A DNA stretch of 64,000 nt from Streptomyces sp. TP-A0356 (GCF_001417775.1 NZ_BBZJ01000015.1:422657-486656); one strand, 5' to 3'; positions 27,408 to 36,460 are shown, counted from the first letter of the stretch. Notes: generated by a model not told the origin, from the letters alone. Translations and numbers: made by a program.

Positions 27408-27653
27408 CTAGTGGCGGCGGTGGAGCGTCCAGGTCAGCTTGTCGCCGCCGACCCAGCGGACCACCTCCGGGTCGTCGAGGTCGTGGACCGGGATGCCGGC
27501 TTCCGCGGCGACCGCCAGCACGTCGGTGAGCGACCTCGCCTCGCCGACCATCTGGCCGTCGACCTCCACGATCCGGAAGGGCGGGTTGCCCGGCTGGACC
27601 CCGAGCACCAGGATGCGCGGATGGCAGATGTGGGGGCTCGCGATTTCGGTCAT
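27408..27653 (-). CDS. Small conserved-looking hypothetical protein
   Basis: 81 residues: MTEIASPHICHPRILVLGVQPGNPPFRIVEVDGQMVGEAR..., with a mixed alpha/beta character and no signal or TM segment. I do not recognise a named family. A TACCCT hexamer lies 6 bases before the ATG with no ribosome site, so a leaderless transcript is likely. It converges on GH16 and is divergent from the PHP gene. Confidence 0.7.
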   Translation of the reverse strand: MTEIASPHICHPRILVLGVQPGNPPFRIVEVDGQMVGEARSLTDVLAVAAEAGIPVHDLDDPEVVRWVGGDKLTWTLHRRH

Positions 27654-27844
27654 GAATCGAGGGTAGAGCGCCTCGCGGAGGAGAGCGCCCCGGGCGGCCG
27701 GCGCGGGGCGGACACTGACCGGAGCGGCCCCGCGGACGCCCGGTGACCTGCGCCGTCGCGGGCCTCCGGCCGGGTGGGGGCATCAGCCCCCGTCCGCCGT
27801 GCGAGCCGCACGCCCCTGGGCAAGGCTGGGGGAAGGAGGTGCCG

Positions 27845-28906
27845 ATGGATCCCGTCGCAGCCCTGGACCGGATCGCGTTCCTGCTGGAGCGGGCCGGGGC
27901 CCCCACCTATCGCGTACGGGCCTTTCGCACCGCTGCCTCCGTGCTGGCCTCTCTGCCCGCGGGTGAGATCGCCGAGCGTGCGGCCGCCGGGACGCTGGAG
28001 TCGCTCAAGGGCGTCGGCCCGAAGACGGCCCAGGTGGTGCGGGAGGCACTGGCCGGACGGGTCCCCGGCTATCTGGAGAAGCTGGAGCAGGAGGGGCAGG
28101 CTCCGACGGCGCGGGGCGGCGAACGGCTGCGGGCGCTGCTGCGCGGTGACTGCCATCTGCACTCCGACTGGTCCGACGGCGGCAGCCCGATCGAGGAGAT
28201 GGGCAGGACGGCGGCACGGCTCGGACACGAGTGGGCGGCGCTCACCGACCACTCCCCCAGGCTCACCGTGGCCCGCGGACTGTCCGCCGAACGCCTGCGC
28301 GAGCAGCTGGAGGTGGTGGCCGCGCTGAACGCGCGGTGGGCGCCGTTCCGCCTGCTCACCGGCATCGAGTGCGACATCCTCGACGACGGGTCGCTGGACC
28401 AGGAGCCGGAGCTCCTCGACCAGCTCGATGTCGTGGTGGTCTCGGTGCACTCCAAGCTGCGCATGGACGCCCGGTCGATGACCCGCCGCATGATCGCCGC
28501 CGTGCGCAATCCGCTGGCCGACGTGCTCGGCCACTGCACGGGACGGCTGGTCACCGGGCGCGGTCGCCCTCCGTCGGAGTTCGACGCGGACGCGGTGTTC
28601 GCGGCGTGTGCCGAGTCCGGTACGGCCGTGGAGATCAACAGCCGGCCCGAGCGGCTGGACCCGCCGCGCCGGCTGCTGCGGCAGGCGGTCGAGGCGGGGG
28701 TGCTGTTCTCGATCGACACCGACGCGCACGCCCCCGGCCAGCTGGACTGGCAGATCAACGGCTGTGCCCGGGCCGAGGAGTGTGAGGTGCCCGCCGAACG
28801 CGTGGTCACCACCTGGACCGCGGACGAGCTGCTGGCCTGGACCCGTGAGCGGGCGGTGCCCGGGCGTGTGGCGGGCACGTCACGTGGTACCCGATCCCGA
28901 ACGTGA
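27845..28906 (+). CDS. PHP domain protein with PolX-like helix-hairpin-helix N-terminus
   Basis: 353 residues. Residues 1-85 resemble the start of X-family DNA polymerases (LLERAGAPTYRVRAFRTAASVLASLP..., LKGVGPKTAQVVREAL, a helix-hairpin-helix). Residues 100-330 form the PHP phosphoesterase, with H104-x-H106 (GDCHLHSDWSDGG), EWAALTDHS, TGIECDIL, SVHSK, DVLGHCTGR and SIDTDAHAP metal ligands. It lacks the polymerase palm between them. Likely a DNA-end phosphatase or exonuclease (inference). ATG 27845 follows GGAGG. The HAD gene follows after 14 bp. Confidence 0.85.
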   Translation: MDPVAALDRIAFLLERAGAPTYRVRAFRTAASVLASLPAGEIAERAAAGTLESLKGVGPKTAQVVREALAGRVPGYLEKLEQEGQAPTARGGERLRALLRGDCHLHSDWSDGGSPIEEMGRTAARLGHEWAALTDHSPRLTVARGLSAERLREQLEVVAALNARWAPFRLLTGIECDILDDGSLDQEPELLDQLDVVVVSVHSKLRMDARSMTRRMIAAVRNPLADVLGHCTGRLVTGRGRPPSEFDADAVFAACAESGTAVEINSRPERLDPPRRLLRQAVEAGVLFSIDTDAHAPGQLDWQINGCARAEECEVPAERVVTTWTADELLAWTRERAVPGRVAGTSRGTRSRT

Positions 28907-28920
28907 GGAGAGGACCGGTC

Positions 28921-29583
28921 ATGGGACGGGCGGCGGTGTTCGACGTGGACGGCACCCTCGTCGACACCAATCATCTGCATGTCACGACATGGTGGGAGGC
29001 CTTCCGGCAGGCGGGTCACCAGGTGCCGATGCACGCCATCCACCGTTCGGTGGGGCTGGGCTCCGAGGATCTGATCGCTCACCTTCTGGGCGGCCGGGAC
29101 CGGGACGAGGTCGACCAGCTCATCGCCGCGCACACGGCCCTCTACGGGACGTTCTTCGAACGCCTGCCGCCGCTCAAGGACGCCGGACGGCTGCTGCGTC
29201 GGCTCGACCACGACGGCTGGAACGTCGTGCTCGCCACGTCGGCGAGCGGGCGCGAGCTGTCGGCGCTGCGCCAGGCGATCGGGGCGGACGACGCCATCGC
29301 GGCGACGGCGAGCGCGGACGACGTGGAAGCCGGCAAGCCGGCGCCCGAGCCCGTGGAACACGCCCTGGATCTGGTCGGCGTGCCGCCGGAGTCGGCGGTG
29401 TTCGTGGGCGACACGGTGTGGGACATGCGGTCGGGCACCCGGGCCGGGGTGACGTGCGTCGGTCTGCTGTCCGGTGGCATTCCGAGGGCCGATCTGCTGG
29501 AGGCCGGAGCCCGCGCCATCTACCGCGATCCCGCGCATCTGCTGGCGATGCTGGCGGACAGCCCGCTGGCGCCCGACACCTAG
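28921..29583 (+). CDS. HAD family hydrolase (phosphatase-like)
   Basis: 220 residues. The HAD motifs are D8-x-D10-GT (FDVDGTLVDT), the motif II Ser/Thr in LATSASGREL, motif III Lys in VEAGKPAPEPVEHAL, and motif IV VFVGDTVWDMRSG. The cap is the small alpha-helical type of phosphoglycolate/beta-phosphoglucomutase-like enzymes. Substrate unknown. ATG 28921 has GGAGAGG upstream. It lies 14 bp after the PHP gene and probably shares its transcript. Confidence 0.9.
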   Translation: MGRAAVFDVDGTLVDTNHLHVTTWWEAFRQAGHQVPMHAIHRSVGLGSEDLIAHLLGGRDRDEVDQLIAAHTALYGTFFERLPPLKDAGRLLRRLDHDGWNVVLATSASGRELSALRQAIGADDAIAATASADDVEAGKPAPEPVEHALDLVGVPPESAVFVGDTVWDMRSGTRAGVTCVGLLSGGIPRADLLEAGARAIYRDPAHLLAMLADSPLAPDT

Positions 29584-29730
29584 GGCCGCCCCGCACGCAG
29601 GGCCGCCCCGGCACCCAGGACCCGGTCCGCCCCCACCCCTGGGACCCGGTCGGCGAGGACACACGGCGCTGGTGGCGTAGATCACATCGAGACCCCCGGT
29701 TTTCCGGAACACTGACCGGTAGTTTCTCGT

Positions 29731-29895
29731 TGAACAAGCCGTGGGTGCGGACGGGACAGTGTCCCCGGGCCTCATCTCTTGCCCACAGGGACGATCGTTC
29801 GGCTGAAGCCCTGTGGAGCCTTTCGCCGAGAGGCGACCGCCGTGCGCACCCACCACAGACCGCCCCGACCGTGATTCCCCCGTCGCGGTCGGGGC
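29731..29895 (+). ncRNA. ssrS: Probable 6S RNA (ssrS-like)
   Basis: The 387-bp gap holds one long imperfect hairpin. The outer stem is GTGGGTGCG (29741-29749) with CGCACCCAC (29845-29853); the inner stem is CCACAGGG (29783-29790) with CCCTGTGG (29809-29816). Between them lie large unpaired strands, the 3' one with a mini-hairpin (TCGCC/GGCGA). This closing stem, central bubble and terminal stem is the 6S architecture. A TAGTTT at 29720-29725 can be the -10. S. coelicolor 6S RNA also lies beside an oxidoreductase gene, from memory. The strand is inferred from that promoter. Confidence 0.5.
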
Positions 29896-29900
29896 TCTTC
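29863..29900 (+). terminator. Hairpin after the 6S-like RNA
   Basis: CCCCGACCG (29863-29871) pairs with CGGTCGGGG (29886-29894), followed by CTCTTCTCT. The 9-bp stem with a pyrimidine-rich tail is terminator-like and would end the RNA transcribed from about 29731. Confidence 0.55.
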
Positions 29901-29933
29901 TCTGCCCCGACCGCGATACGCGGGGGCGGCTGC

Positions 29934-29964
29934 TTGACTTCGAGTGCGCTCCAGTTCGTAGCGT
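29934..29964 (+). promoter_or_regulatory. MerR-type promoter of the SDR gene
   Basis: TTGACT (29934-29939) and TAGCGT (29959-29964) are separated by 19 bp, two more than optimal, and the spacer holds an imperfect dyad (CTTCGAGTGCGCTCCAG). A long spacer with a dyad is the hallmark of MerR-family-activated promoters. The -10 ends six bases before the ATG, so the message is probably leaderless. Confidence 0.6.
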
Positions 29965-29970
29965 CGCCGC

Positions 29971-30939
29971 ATGAGCACTGCACAGCACAAGATCGGGTCC
30001 GGCTTCGGCGCCAGGAGCACAGCGGACGACGTACTCGAGGGGATCGACCTCTCCGGCAAGCTCGCGATCGTGACGGGCGGCTACTCCGGGCTCGGCCTGG
30101 AGACGACGCGTGCGCTCACCAGGGCGGGCGCCCGGGTCGTCGTACCGGCGCGGCGCCGGGCCGTCGCCGAGGAGGCGCTGGCGGGCCTCGACCGGGTGGA
30201 GGTGGACGAACTCGACCTCGGGGACCTGGACAGCGTGCGCGCCTTCGCCGACCGGTTCCTCGCCTCCGGCCGCACCGTCGACATCGTGATCGCCAACGCC
30301 GCGATCATGGCCAGCCCGGAGACCCGGGTCGGGCCCGGCTGGGAGGCCCAGTTCGCCACCAACCACCTGGGGCACTTCGCGCTCGTCAACCGGCTGTGGC
30401 CCGCCATCGAGCCCGGCGGGGCCCGGGTCGTGTCCGTGTCGTCCGCCGGTCACCACCGCTCCGGGATCCGCTGGGACGACCTGCACTGGAGGCAGGGGTA
30501 CGACAAGTGGGAGGCGTACGGGCAGGCGAAGACCGCGAACGTCCTGTTCGCCGTGCACCTCGACCGGCTCGGCAAGGAGCACGGCGTCCGAGCGTTCTCC
30601 CTGCACCCGGGCGGGATCCTCACGCCGCTGCAGCGTCATCTCGCCAAGGAGGAGATGATCGAGCGCGGCTGGATCGACGAGACCGGCGCACTGGTGGACC
30701 CCGATGCGTTCAAGACGCCCGAGCAGGGCGCGGCCACGCAGGTCTGGGCCGCGACCTCGCCCCAGCTCGCGGACCTGGGCGGGGTGTACTGCGAGGACTG
30801 CGACATCGCGGAACCGGCGCCCGCGGACGGTGGGCGCGGCGGTGTCAAGGACTGGGCGATCGACCCGGAGCAGGCCGCGCGCCTGTGGGAGGCCTCGGCC
30901 GAGTTGACGGGCGTCGACGCGTTCGCGTCCCGCGCCTAG
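29971..30939 (+). CDS. Short-chain dehydrogenase/reductase
   Basis: 322-residue SDR. The Rossmann motif is TGGYSGLG, NNAG-equivalent IANAAIMA, catalytic Ser in VSVSSAGHH and the YxxxK in YGQAK, in normal order. Length and the TGGYSGLGLET / LHPGGILTPLQRH segments place it with the retinol-dehydrogenase/WWOX-like bacterial SDRs. Reaction: NAD(P)-dependent oxidation or reduction of an alcohol/carbonyl; substrate unknown. A MerR-type promoter lies immediately upstream, suggesting induction by a thiol-reactive or carbonyl compound. Confidence 0.9.
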   Translation: MSTAQHKIGSGFGARSTADDVLEGIDLSGKLAIVTGGYSGLGLETTRALTRAGARVVVPARRRAVAEEALAGLDRVEVDELDLGDLDSVRAFADRFLASGRTVDIVIANAAIMASPETRVGPGWEAQFATNHLGHFALVNRLWPAIEPGGARVVSVSSAGHHRSGIRWDDLHWRQGYDKWEAYGQAKTANVLFAVHLDRLGKEHGVRAFSLHPGGILTPLQRHLAKEEMIERGWIDETGALVDPDAFKTPEQGAATQVWAATSPQLADLGGVYCEDCDIAEPAPADGGRGGVKDWAIDPEQAARLWEASAELTGVDAFASRA

Positions 30940-31002
30940 GCGCCGGCGGGGCGCCGCCCGAACCGGTCCCCCGGCTGCCGGCGCCCCTTCCGGTGCCCGC
31001 CG

Positions 31003-31947
31003 CTACCTCACGGCCCGCTCCCGCTGTGGCACCACCGTGTACCGCGGGTCCTCCGCCGACGCGATGCCCGCCGCGAAGACCCCGAAGCGAGTGCAGACCG
31101 AACCCGCGAGCAGGGCGAGACCCGAGGCGACGGCCGCGCCACGACGGTGGCCGAGGACGGCCGCGCCCGCGGCGCCGGTGAGGGTCAGCGTCCGGGCCGT
31201 GCGCAACAGGGTGCCCGCCCGTCCTTCCCGCCAGGTCTCGGCCACCATCCCGAGGCGCCGCTCGGCGGCCGTCGAGAGGGCCGTGTCGGCGAGCGCGGCC
31301 AGTCCGGCCGCCCAGCGGGCCGGGCCGTTCTCGCCCGGAGGGCCGACGACCAGGGCCATGCCCGCAGCGGCGGCGGTCGCGGAGGCCGCGAACAGATGGG
31401 GCAGCTCACGGTGGGCGCCGTGCCAGGCGGGTACGGCCGTGTCCGCGGCGAGCACGCCCGTGTACGAGGCGACGGCCGGGCCGAGCAGTGCGGCGGTCCC
31501 GGTGCCCAGAGCGCCGATCCGCGGCAGCCGCCCGGTGACGGCGCTCGCCGCGGCCGCACCCGCAGCCGGCCCGTACGCCGACAGCAGCCACGAGCCGACA
31601 CTCATCGGCGAGGTCGGCTTGATCACCCGGAGCATGTTCGCGAACCGGGCCGGGCGGCCCAGGTCGTGGATGAGGGCGGCGGCCGACAGCGACACGGCGG
31701 CGAGCGAGGAGACCTTCATCGCGGTCGCCGTGCGCGGACGGCCCGTGACGTGGGCGGCCGCCGCGAACACCGAGCCCGCGCCGGCGAGCCCGCCGAGGAA
31801 GAAGTACCCGGCGATGTCCCGGGACGCCCACGACGGCGCCTTGATGACGGGCCGCCCGTAGTACGAGCCGAACTCGGCCTTCGGAACCATGGGCCGGTCC
31901 CCGCGCCGCCCCCTGACCTTCGGTGTCGAGCTCTCGGCGCTGGTCAT
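31003..31947 (-). CDS. NrfD/PsrC-type membrane subunit of formate dehydrogenase
   Basis: 314 residues with about eight to nine hydrophobic helices and GSYYGRPVIKAPSWASRDIAGYFFLGGLAGAGSVFAAAAHVTG near the start, the NrfD/polysulfide-reductase pattern. It would anchor the complex and pass electrons to menaquinone in place of a cytochrome b subunit. ATG 31947 overlaps the stop of the Fe-S subunit gene (ATGA). The C-terminus carries the short AEDPRYTVVPQRER seen in actinomycete homologues. Confidence 0.85.
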   Translation of the reverse strand: MTSAESSTPKVRGRRGDRPMVPKAEFGSYYGRPVIKAPSWASRDIAGYFFLGGLAGAGSVFAAAAHVTGRPRTATAMKVSSLAAVSLSAAALIHDLGRPARFANMLRVIKPTSPMSVGSWLLSAYGPAAGAAAASAVTGRLPRIGALGTGTAALLGPAVASYTGVLAADTAVPAWHGAHRELPHLFAASATAAAAGMALVVGPPGENGPARWAAGLAALADTALSTAAERRLGMVAETWREGRAGTLLRTARTLTLTGAAGAAVLGHRRGAAVASGLALLAGSVCTRFGVFAAGIASAEDPRYTVVPQRERAVR

Positions 31948-32792
31948 CGCCGCCCCCTTCCGGCCACCGCGAACGACAGCGCGACACCGCCGAGCAACGA
32001 GAGGGCGGCGGCGCCCGCGTGCTTCCACATCGTGGGCAGGTCGCGGGTGGTGACGACCGGATCCGGGGGCAGCCCGTACACCTCGGGCTCGTCGAGGAGG
32101 AGGAAGAACGCGCCGTCGCCGCCGACCCCGTCGTCCGGGTCGTGGCCGTACAGCCGCGCGTCGGTGACCCCGGCCTCGTGCAGCTGGTCGACGCGCAGCG
32201 CGGCCCGCTCGCGCAGTTCGTCCAGCGGACCGAACTGGATGGACTCCGTGGGGCACGCCTTCGCGCAGGCCGGTTCCAGGCCGGTGCCGAGCCGGTCGTA
32301 GCACATGGTGCACTTGAACGCCCGCCCGTCGGCCGGGCGTTGCTCGATCACGCCGTACGGGCAGGCCGGCACGCAGTAGCCGCAGCCGTTGCAGATGTCC
32401 TCCTGCACGACCACCGTGCCGAACTCGGTGCGGAAGAGCGAGCCCGTCGGGCAGACGTCGAGGCACGCCGCGTGGGTGCAGTGCTTGCACACGTCGGAGG
32501 ACATCAGCCAGCGCATCCCGCCGCCGTCCACCGCCGTCTCCTGGGCCGTCGACTGCCCCTCCACCAGCGGGAGTCGGGTGCGCCCCTCCGGCGTGGGCTG
32601 CTCGATGAACGCCACGTGCCGCCACGTGGAGGCGCCCAGCGCCTGCGTGTTGTCGTACGACATCCCGGTCAGCGAGAGCCCGTCCTCCGGGATCGCGTTC
32701 CACTCCTTGCAGGCGACCTCGCACGCCTTGCAGCCGATGCAGACGGAGGTGTCGGTGAAGAAGCCGACCCGTTCCACCTGTTCCTCGCTCAT
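31944..32792 (-). CDS. Formate dehydrogenase beta subunit, 4Fe-4S ferredoxin type
   Basis: 282 residues. Four cysteine groups are visible: CIGCKACEVACKEWN, CKHCTHAACLDVCPTG, CNGCGYCVPACPYGV and CTMCYDRLGTGLEPACAKACPTESI, which bind four [4Fe-4S] clusters in FdnH/FdoH-type proteins. A C-terminal hydrophobic helix (AAALSLLGGVALSFAVAG) may anchor it. It wires the alpha subunit to the NrfD-type membrane subunit. Start and stop overlap both neighbours by 4 bp. Confidence 0.92.
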   Translation of the reverse strand: MSEEQVERVGFFTDTSVCIGCKACEVACKEWNAIPEDGLSLTGMSYDNTQALGASTWRHVAFIEQPTPEGRTRLPLVEGQSTAQETAVDGGGMRWLMSSDVCKHCTHAACLDVCPTGSLFRTEFGTVVVQEDICNGCGYCVPACPYGVIEQRPADGRAFKCTMCYDRLGTGLEPACAKACPTESIQFGPLDELRERAALRVDQLHEAGVTDARLYGHDPDDGVGGDGAFFLLLDEPEVYGLPPDPVVTTRDLPTMWKHAGAAALSLLGGVALSFAVAGRGRR

Positions 32793-35700
32793 GCCCTCGT
32801 CTCCGTCCCGGTCCTCTCGGTGATCCCGGCCCGCCTGCGGTACTCGGCGACCAGCTTCGGCAGCTCCGGTCCGCGTGGCCTGCGGCCGGGCCGGATGTCG
32901 GCGGTGAGCGCCTTGTCCTCCTGGATGTGGCCGTTGGGGTCGAGCGCGACGGCCACCAGTTCGTTGGCGGCGTCGCCGGTGGAGACGCCGTTGGGGCCCC
33001 AGTGGAACGGCAGTCCGATCTGGTGGACCGTGCGTCCCTGCACCGTCAGGGGCCGGATCCGCTCGGTCACCAGCACCCGCGCCTCGACGGCGCCCCGCGC
33101 GGTGACGATCGTGGCCCAGTCGCCGTGCTCCAGTCCGCGCTCATGGGCGAGGGCGGGCGAGACCTCGCAGAAGAACTCCGGCTGCAGCTCGGACAGATAC
33201 TCCGACCAGCGGCTCATGCCGCCCGCCGTGAAGTGCTCGGTCAGCCGGTGCGTGGTGACGACGTACGGGAACACGTCGGCGCCCTTCTCGTCGCCGCTCG
33301 GGTGGTAGCGGTTGCCCTCGCGGGACAGCAGCTGCCGTACGGGGTTGCGTGGGGCCCGTGGATACAGGGCGTTCGGGAACGGGGAGTCCTGCGGCTCGTA
33401 GTGCGTGGGCAGCGGGCCGTCCTCCAGGCCCGCTGGTGTGAACAGCCAGCCCTTGCCGTCGGCCTGCATGATGAACGGGTCGTCGCCGCGCAGCGCGTCG
33501 GGTCCGGTCGCGTCGTCCTCGGGTATGTGGTCCGGGGCGCGGTCCGGTATGAAGTCGGGGACGTCGTGGCCGGTCCACCTCCGCGCGTCCGGATCCCACC
33601 AGACGTACTTCTTGCGCTCGCTCCAGGGGGTGCCGTCGGGGGCGGCGGAGGCGCGGTTGTAGAGGATGCGGCGGTTGGCCGGCCAGGCCCAGGCCCATTC
33701 GGGAGCCACCCAGTCCTGTTCGGTGTGCGGCTTCCTGCGGGCGGCCTGGTTGACGCCGTCCGCGTACACCCCGCAGTAGATCCAGCAGCCGCACTTCGTG
33801 GATCCGTCGGCCTTCAGTTCGGTGTACGCGCTCAGCGGGCCGCCGTCCGGGCCGTGGCCGTTGATCTCGGCGAGCACGGCGTCCGCGACGGGTTCCCGCA
33901 GCGGTCCGTCGACCGGGTAGTCCCATGTCAGGTCGAGGATCGGCCGGTCCATGGGGTCGGTGGACCCGGCGAGCCTCTCCTTGACGCGGCGGCCCAGGTG
34001 GTACATGAACCACAGGTCACTGCGTGCGTCGCCCTGGGGTTCGACGGCCTGGTAGTGCCACTGCACCCAGCGGTTGGTGTTGGTGAAGGAGCCGGACTTC
34101 TCCGTGTGCGCGGCGGCGGGGAAGAAGAACACCTCGGTGCCGATGTCCTCCGTGCGCAGTTCGCCGCTCTCGATCTCCGGACCGTCCTTCCACCAGGTCG
34201 CGGACTCGATGAGGGAGAAGTCACGCACGACCAGCCAGTCGAGGTTGGCCATGCCGAGGCGCTGCAGCCGGGTGTTGGCGGATCCGACGGCGGGGTTCTC
34301 GCCCATCAGGAAGTAGCCCTTGCAGACGCCGTCGAGCTGGGCCATCACCGTGTCGTACGTCGAGTGCGAGCCGGTCAGCCGTGGGAGGTGGTCGAAGCAG
34401 AAGTCGTTGTCGGGGGTGGCCGCGTCGCCGTAGTACGCCTTCAGGAGGCTGACGAGGTAGGCGCGCATGTTCGCCCAGAAGCCCTTCTCGGTGCGGCTGG
34501 TGGCGACGAAGTGGTCGAGGCTCATGTCGGCGTGGGCGTGCGGCATCGGGATGTAGCCGGGCAGCAGGTTGAAGAGGGTGGGGATGTCGCTGGAGCCCTG
34601 GATGGAGGCGTGACCGCGCAGCGCCTGGATGCCGCCGCCGGGGCGGCCGATGTTGCCGAGCAGCAGTTGGAGGATGCTCGCGGCGCGGATGTACTGCGAG
34701 CCGGTGGAGTGCTGGGTCCAGCCGACCGCGTACACGAACGAACTCGTCCGCTCGGGCCCCGAGTTGGCGGTCAGCTCCGCGCACACCCGCAGGAAGGTCT
34801 CGCGCGGGACCCCGCAGATCTCCTCGACCGCCTCGGGGGTGTAGCGGGCGTAGTGGCGCTTGAGGATCTGGTAGACGCAGCGCGGGTGTTGCAGTGTCGG
34901 GTCGGTCGGGGCGCGGTGGCCGGTGCGGGCGCCGCCGGAGCCGTGGGCCTCGGGTCCGGCGGTGTGGTGGACCTGGTCGTCGTACTGTTCGTCGGCCTCG
35001 CCGGTGGGCTGCTGGACCTCGACGCCCTCGTACTGCCAGCTGTGCGGATCGTAGTGGCGCTTGTCCTCGTCGAGGCCGGAGAAGACGCCGTCGAGGTCCT
35101 CGGTGTCGCGGAAGTCCTCACCGACCAGGGTGGCCGCGTTCGTGTAGTTCAGGACGTACTCACGGAAGTCCTTCTCCTGGGTGAGCACGTAGTTGATGAT
35201 CCCGCCGAGGAAGGCGATGTCGGTGCCCGCGCGGATCGGGACGTGCAGGTCGGCGAGCGCGCTGGTGCGGGTGAAGCGCGGGTCGATGTGGATGATGCGG
35301 GCGCCGCGCAGTTTGGCCTCCATCACCCACTGGAAGCCGACGGGGTGGCACTCGGCGTAGTTGGAGCCCTGGATGACGATGCAGTCGGAGTGCTGGAGGT
35401 CCTGCATGAAGGTGGTGGCGCCGCCCCGGCCGAAGGAGGTGCCGAGGCCGGCGACCGTGGAGCTGTGGCAGACCCGGGCCTGGTTCTCCACCTGGACCAC
35501 GCCGAGGCCGGTCAGCAGCTTCTTGATGAGGTAGTTCTCCTCGTTGTCGAGGGTGGCGCCGCCGAGACTGGCGATGCCCATCGTGCGGGCCGTGCGGATG
35601 CCCTCCCGCTCCCATTCCCAGCTCTCCCGGCGGGTGCGGATCACGCGGTCGGCGACCATGTCCATCGCCGTCTCCAGGTCGAGGGGCTCCCAGTCGGTGC

Positions 35701-36034
35701 CGTACGGGCGCCGGTAGAGGACCTGGCGAACGCGGGCCGACCCGGTGGTGAGCTGAAGGGTCGCGGCGCCCTTGGGGCACAGGCGGCCACGGCTGACCGG
35801 CGAGCGCGGGTCGCCCTCGATCTGGACGACCCTCTCGTCCTTCACGTACACCTGCTGGCCGCAGCCGACCGCACAGTACGGACAGATGGAGGACACCACC
35901 CGTTCGGCGGTGTCCGTACGCGGTCGCAGCCGTTGCGTGTGCGGCGACTTCGCCGCCGCGCCGCGGCCCGTACGGTCGTCTCCGGTGAGCTGGCGAGCGA
36001 CGGGCCAGCGGCGCAGCCGGTCTGCCAGGGACAT
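32789..36034 (-). CDS. Formate dehydrogenase alpha subunit (molybdopterin)
   Basis: 1081 residues, CO-dehydrogenase/DMSO-reductase superfamily. The N-terminal [4Fe-4S] site is C51, C54, C58 and C86. The Mo/W ligand is C189 with H190 (NQARVCHSS), so cysteine replaces selenocysteine of E. coli FdnG. VIQGSNYAECHPVGFQWVMEAKLRGARIIHIDPRFTRTS is a strong FDH-N match; the C-terminal MopB domain contains HRLTEHFTAGGMSRW. No twin-arginine signal precedes the Fe-S motif, so the enzyme should face the cytoplasm. ATG 36034 has AGGAGG four bases upstream. Confidence 0.93.
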   Translation of the reverse strand: MSLADRLRRWPVARQLTGDDRTGRGAAAKSPHTQRLRPRTDTAERVVSSICPYCAVGCGQQVYVKDERVVQIEGDPRSPVSRGRLCPKGAATLQLTTGSARVRQVLYRRPYGTDWEPLDLETAMDMVADRVIRTRRESWEWEREGIRTARTMGIASLGGATLDNEENYLIKKLLTGLGVVQVENQARVCHSSTVAGLGTSFGRGGATTFMQDLQHSDCIVIQGSNYAECHPVGFQWVMEAKLRGARIIHIDPRFTRTSALADLHVPIRAGTDIAFLGGIINYVLTQEKDFREYVLNYTNAATLVGEDFRDTEDLDGVFSGLDEDKRHYDPHSWQYEGVEVQQPTGEADEQYDDQVHHTAGPEAHGSGGARTGHRAPTDPTLQHPRCVYQILKRHYARYTPEAVEEICGVPRETFLRVCAELTANSGPERTSSFVYAVGWTQHSTGSQYIRAASILQLLLGNIGRPGGGIQALRGHASIQGSSDIPTLFNLLPGYIPMPHAHADMSLDHFVATSRTEKGFWANMRAYLVSLLKAYYGDAATPDNDFCFDHLPRLTGSHSTYDTVMAQLDGVCKGYFLMGENPAVGSANTRLQRLGMANLDWLVVRDFSLIESATWWKDGPEIESGELRTEDIGTEVFFFPAAAHTEKSGSFTNTNRWVQWHYQAVEPQGDARSDLWFMYHLGRRVKERLAGSTDPMDRPILDLTWDYPVDGPLREPVADAVLAEINGHGPDGGPLSAYTELKADGSTKCGCWIYCGVYADGVNQAARRKPHTEQDWVAPEWAWAWPANRRILYNRASAAPDGTPWSERKKYVWWDPDARRWTGHDVPDFIPDRAPDHIPEDDATGPDALRGDDPFIMQADGKGWLFTPAGLEDGPLPTHYEPQDSPFPNALYPRAPRNPVRQLLSREGNRYHPSGDEKGADVFPYVVTTHRLTEHFTAGGMSRWSEYLSELQPEFFCEVSPALAHERGLEHGDWATIVTARGAVEARVLVTERIRPLTVQGRTVHQIGLPFHWGPNGVSTGDAANELVAVALDPNGHIQEDKALTADIRPGRRPRGPELPKLVAEYRRRAGITERTGTETRA

Positions 36035-36051
36035 GGGGCCTCCTGTGCGGG

Positions 36052-36276
36052 TCAGGCGGTGGACTCGTCCGGTACGGGGTGTTCGGGATGGACGGCGCCC
36101 GACTGCGGGGCACCCTGCCTGCCCGTGCCCGCCTCGTCGGTGTCGGGCACGTCGGCGTCGTCCTCTCCGGGACGGACGTCCCACGGGTCCTCGCCCTCAT
36201 GGGCCTGCTGGTCCGGCATGTCCCGCGGAATCGGGTCGGCCTTCTCGCCGGGACCCTCGGGCTGTTGATCGGTCAC
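36052..36276 (-). CDS. Small acidic protein at the head of the FDH operon
   Basis: 74 residues, strongly acidic and Pro-rich (VTDQQPEGPGEKADPIPRD...DPWDVRPGEDDADVPDTDE...), with no TM segment or cysteine. GTG 36276 has GGAG eight bases before it, and the stop lies 17 bp before the alpha-subunit start. It is not large enough to be a known FDH subunit. It could be a chaperone-like or regulatory partner (inference). Confidence 0.65.
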   Translation of the reverse strand: MTDQQPEGPGEKADPIPRDMPDQQAHEGEDPWDVRPGEDDADVPDTDEAGTGRQGAPQSGAVHPEHPVPDESTA

Positions 36277-36460
36277 GGCGGATACTCCGTTCTTCAAAGG
36301 CGGCGGGCCCGCCGGCGAGACGCGGGCCCCTTCGGGGCGAGGCGCGAGTACCGCGAGTCCCGTGGCCGAAACCCGGCGAATCCTCGGCCGACCGAGCAGG
36401 TCCCGCAACCTGGGCGCGTCGGACGGCGCGGCCCCGGAGTGGGACGCCGACGGCCACGAC

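Noticed and set aside
32927..36268. Plus-strand open frame of 1113 codons opposite the FDH alpha gene
   Set aside because: The minus strand encodes an unmistakable molybdopterin enzyme with all motifs; the plus frame is a GC-skew artefact.
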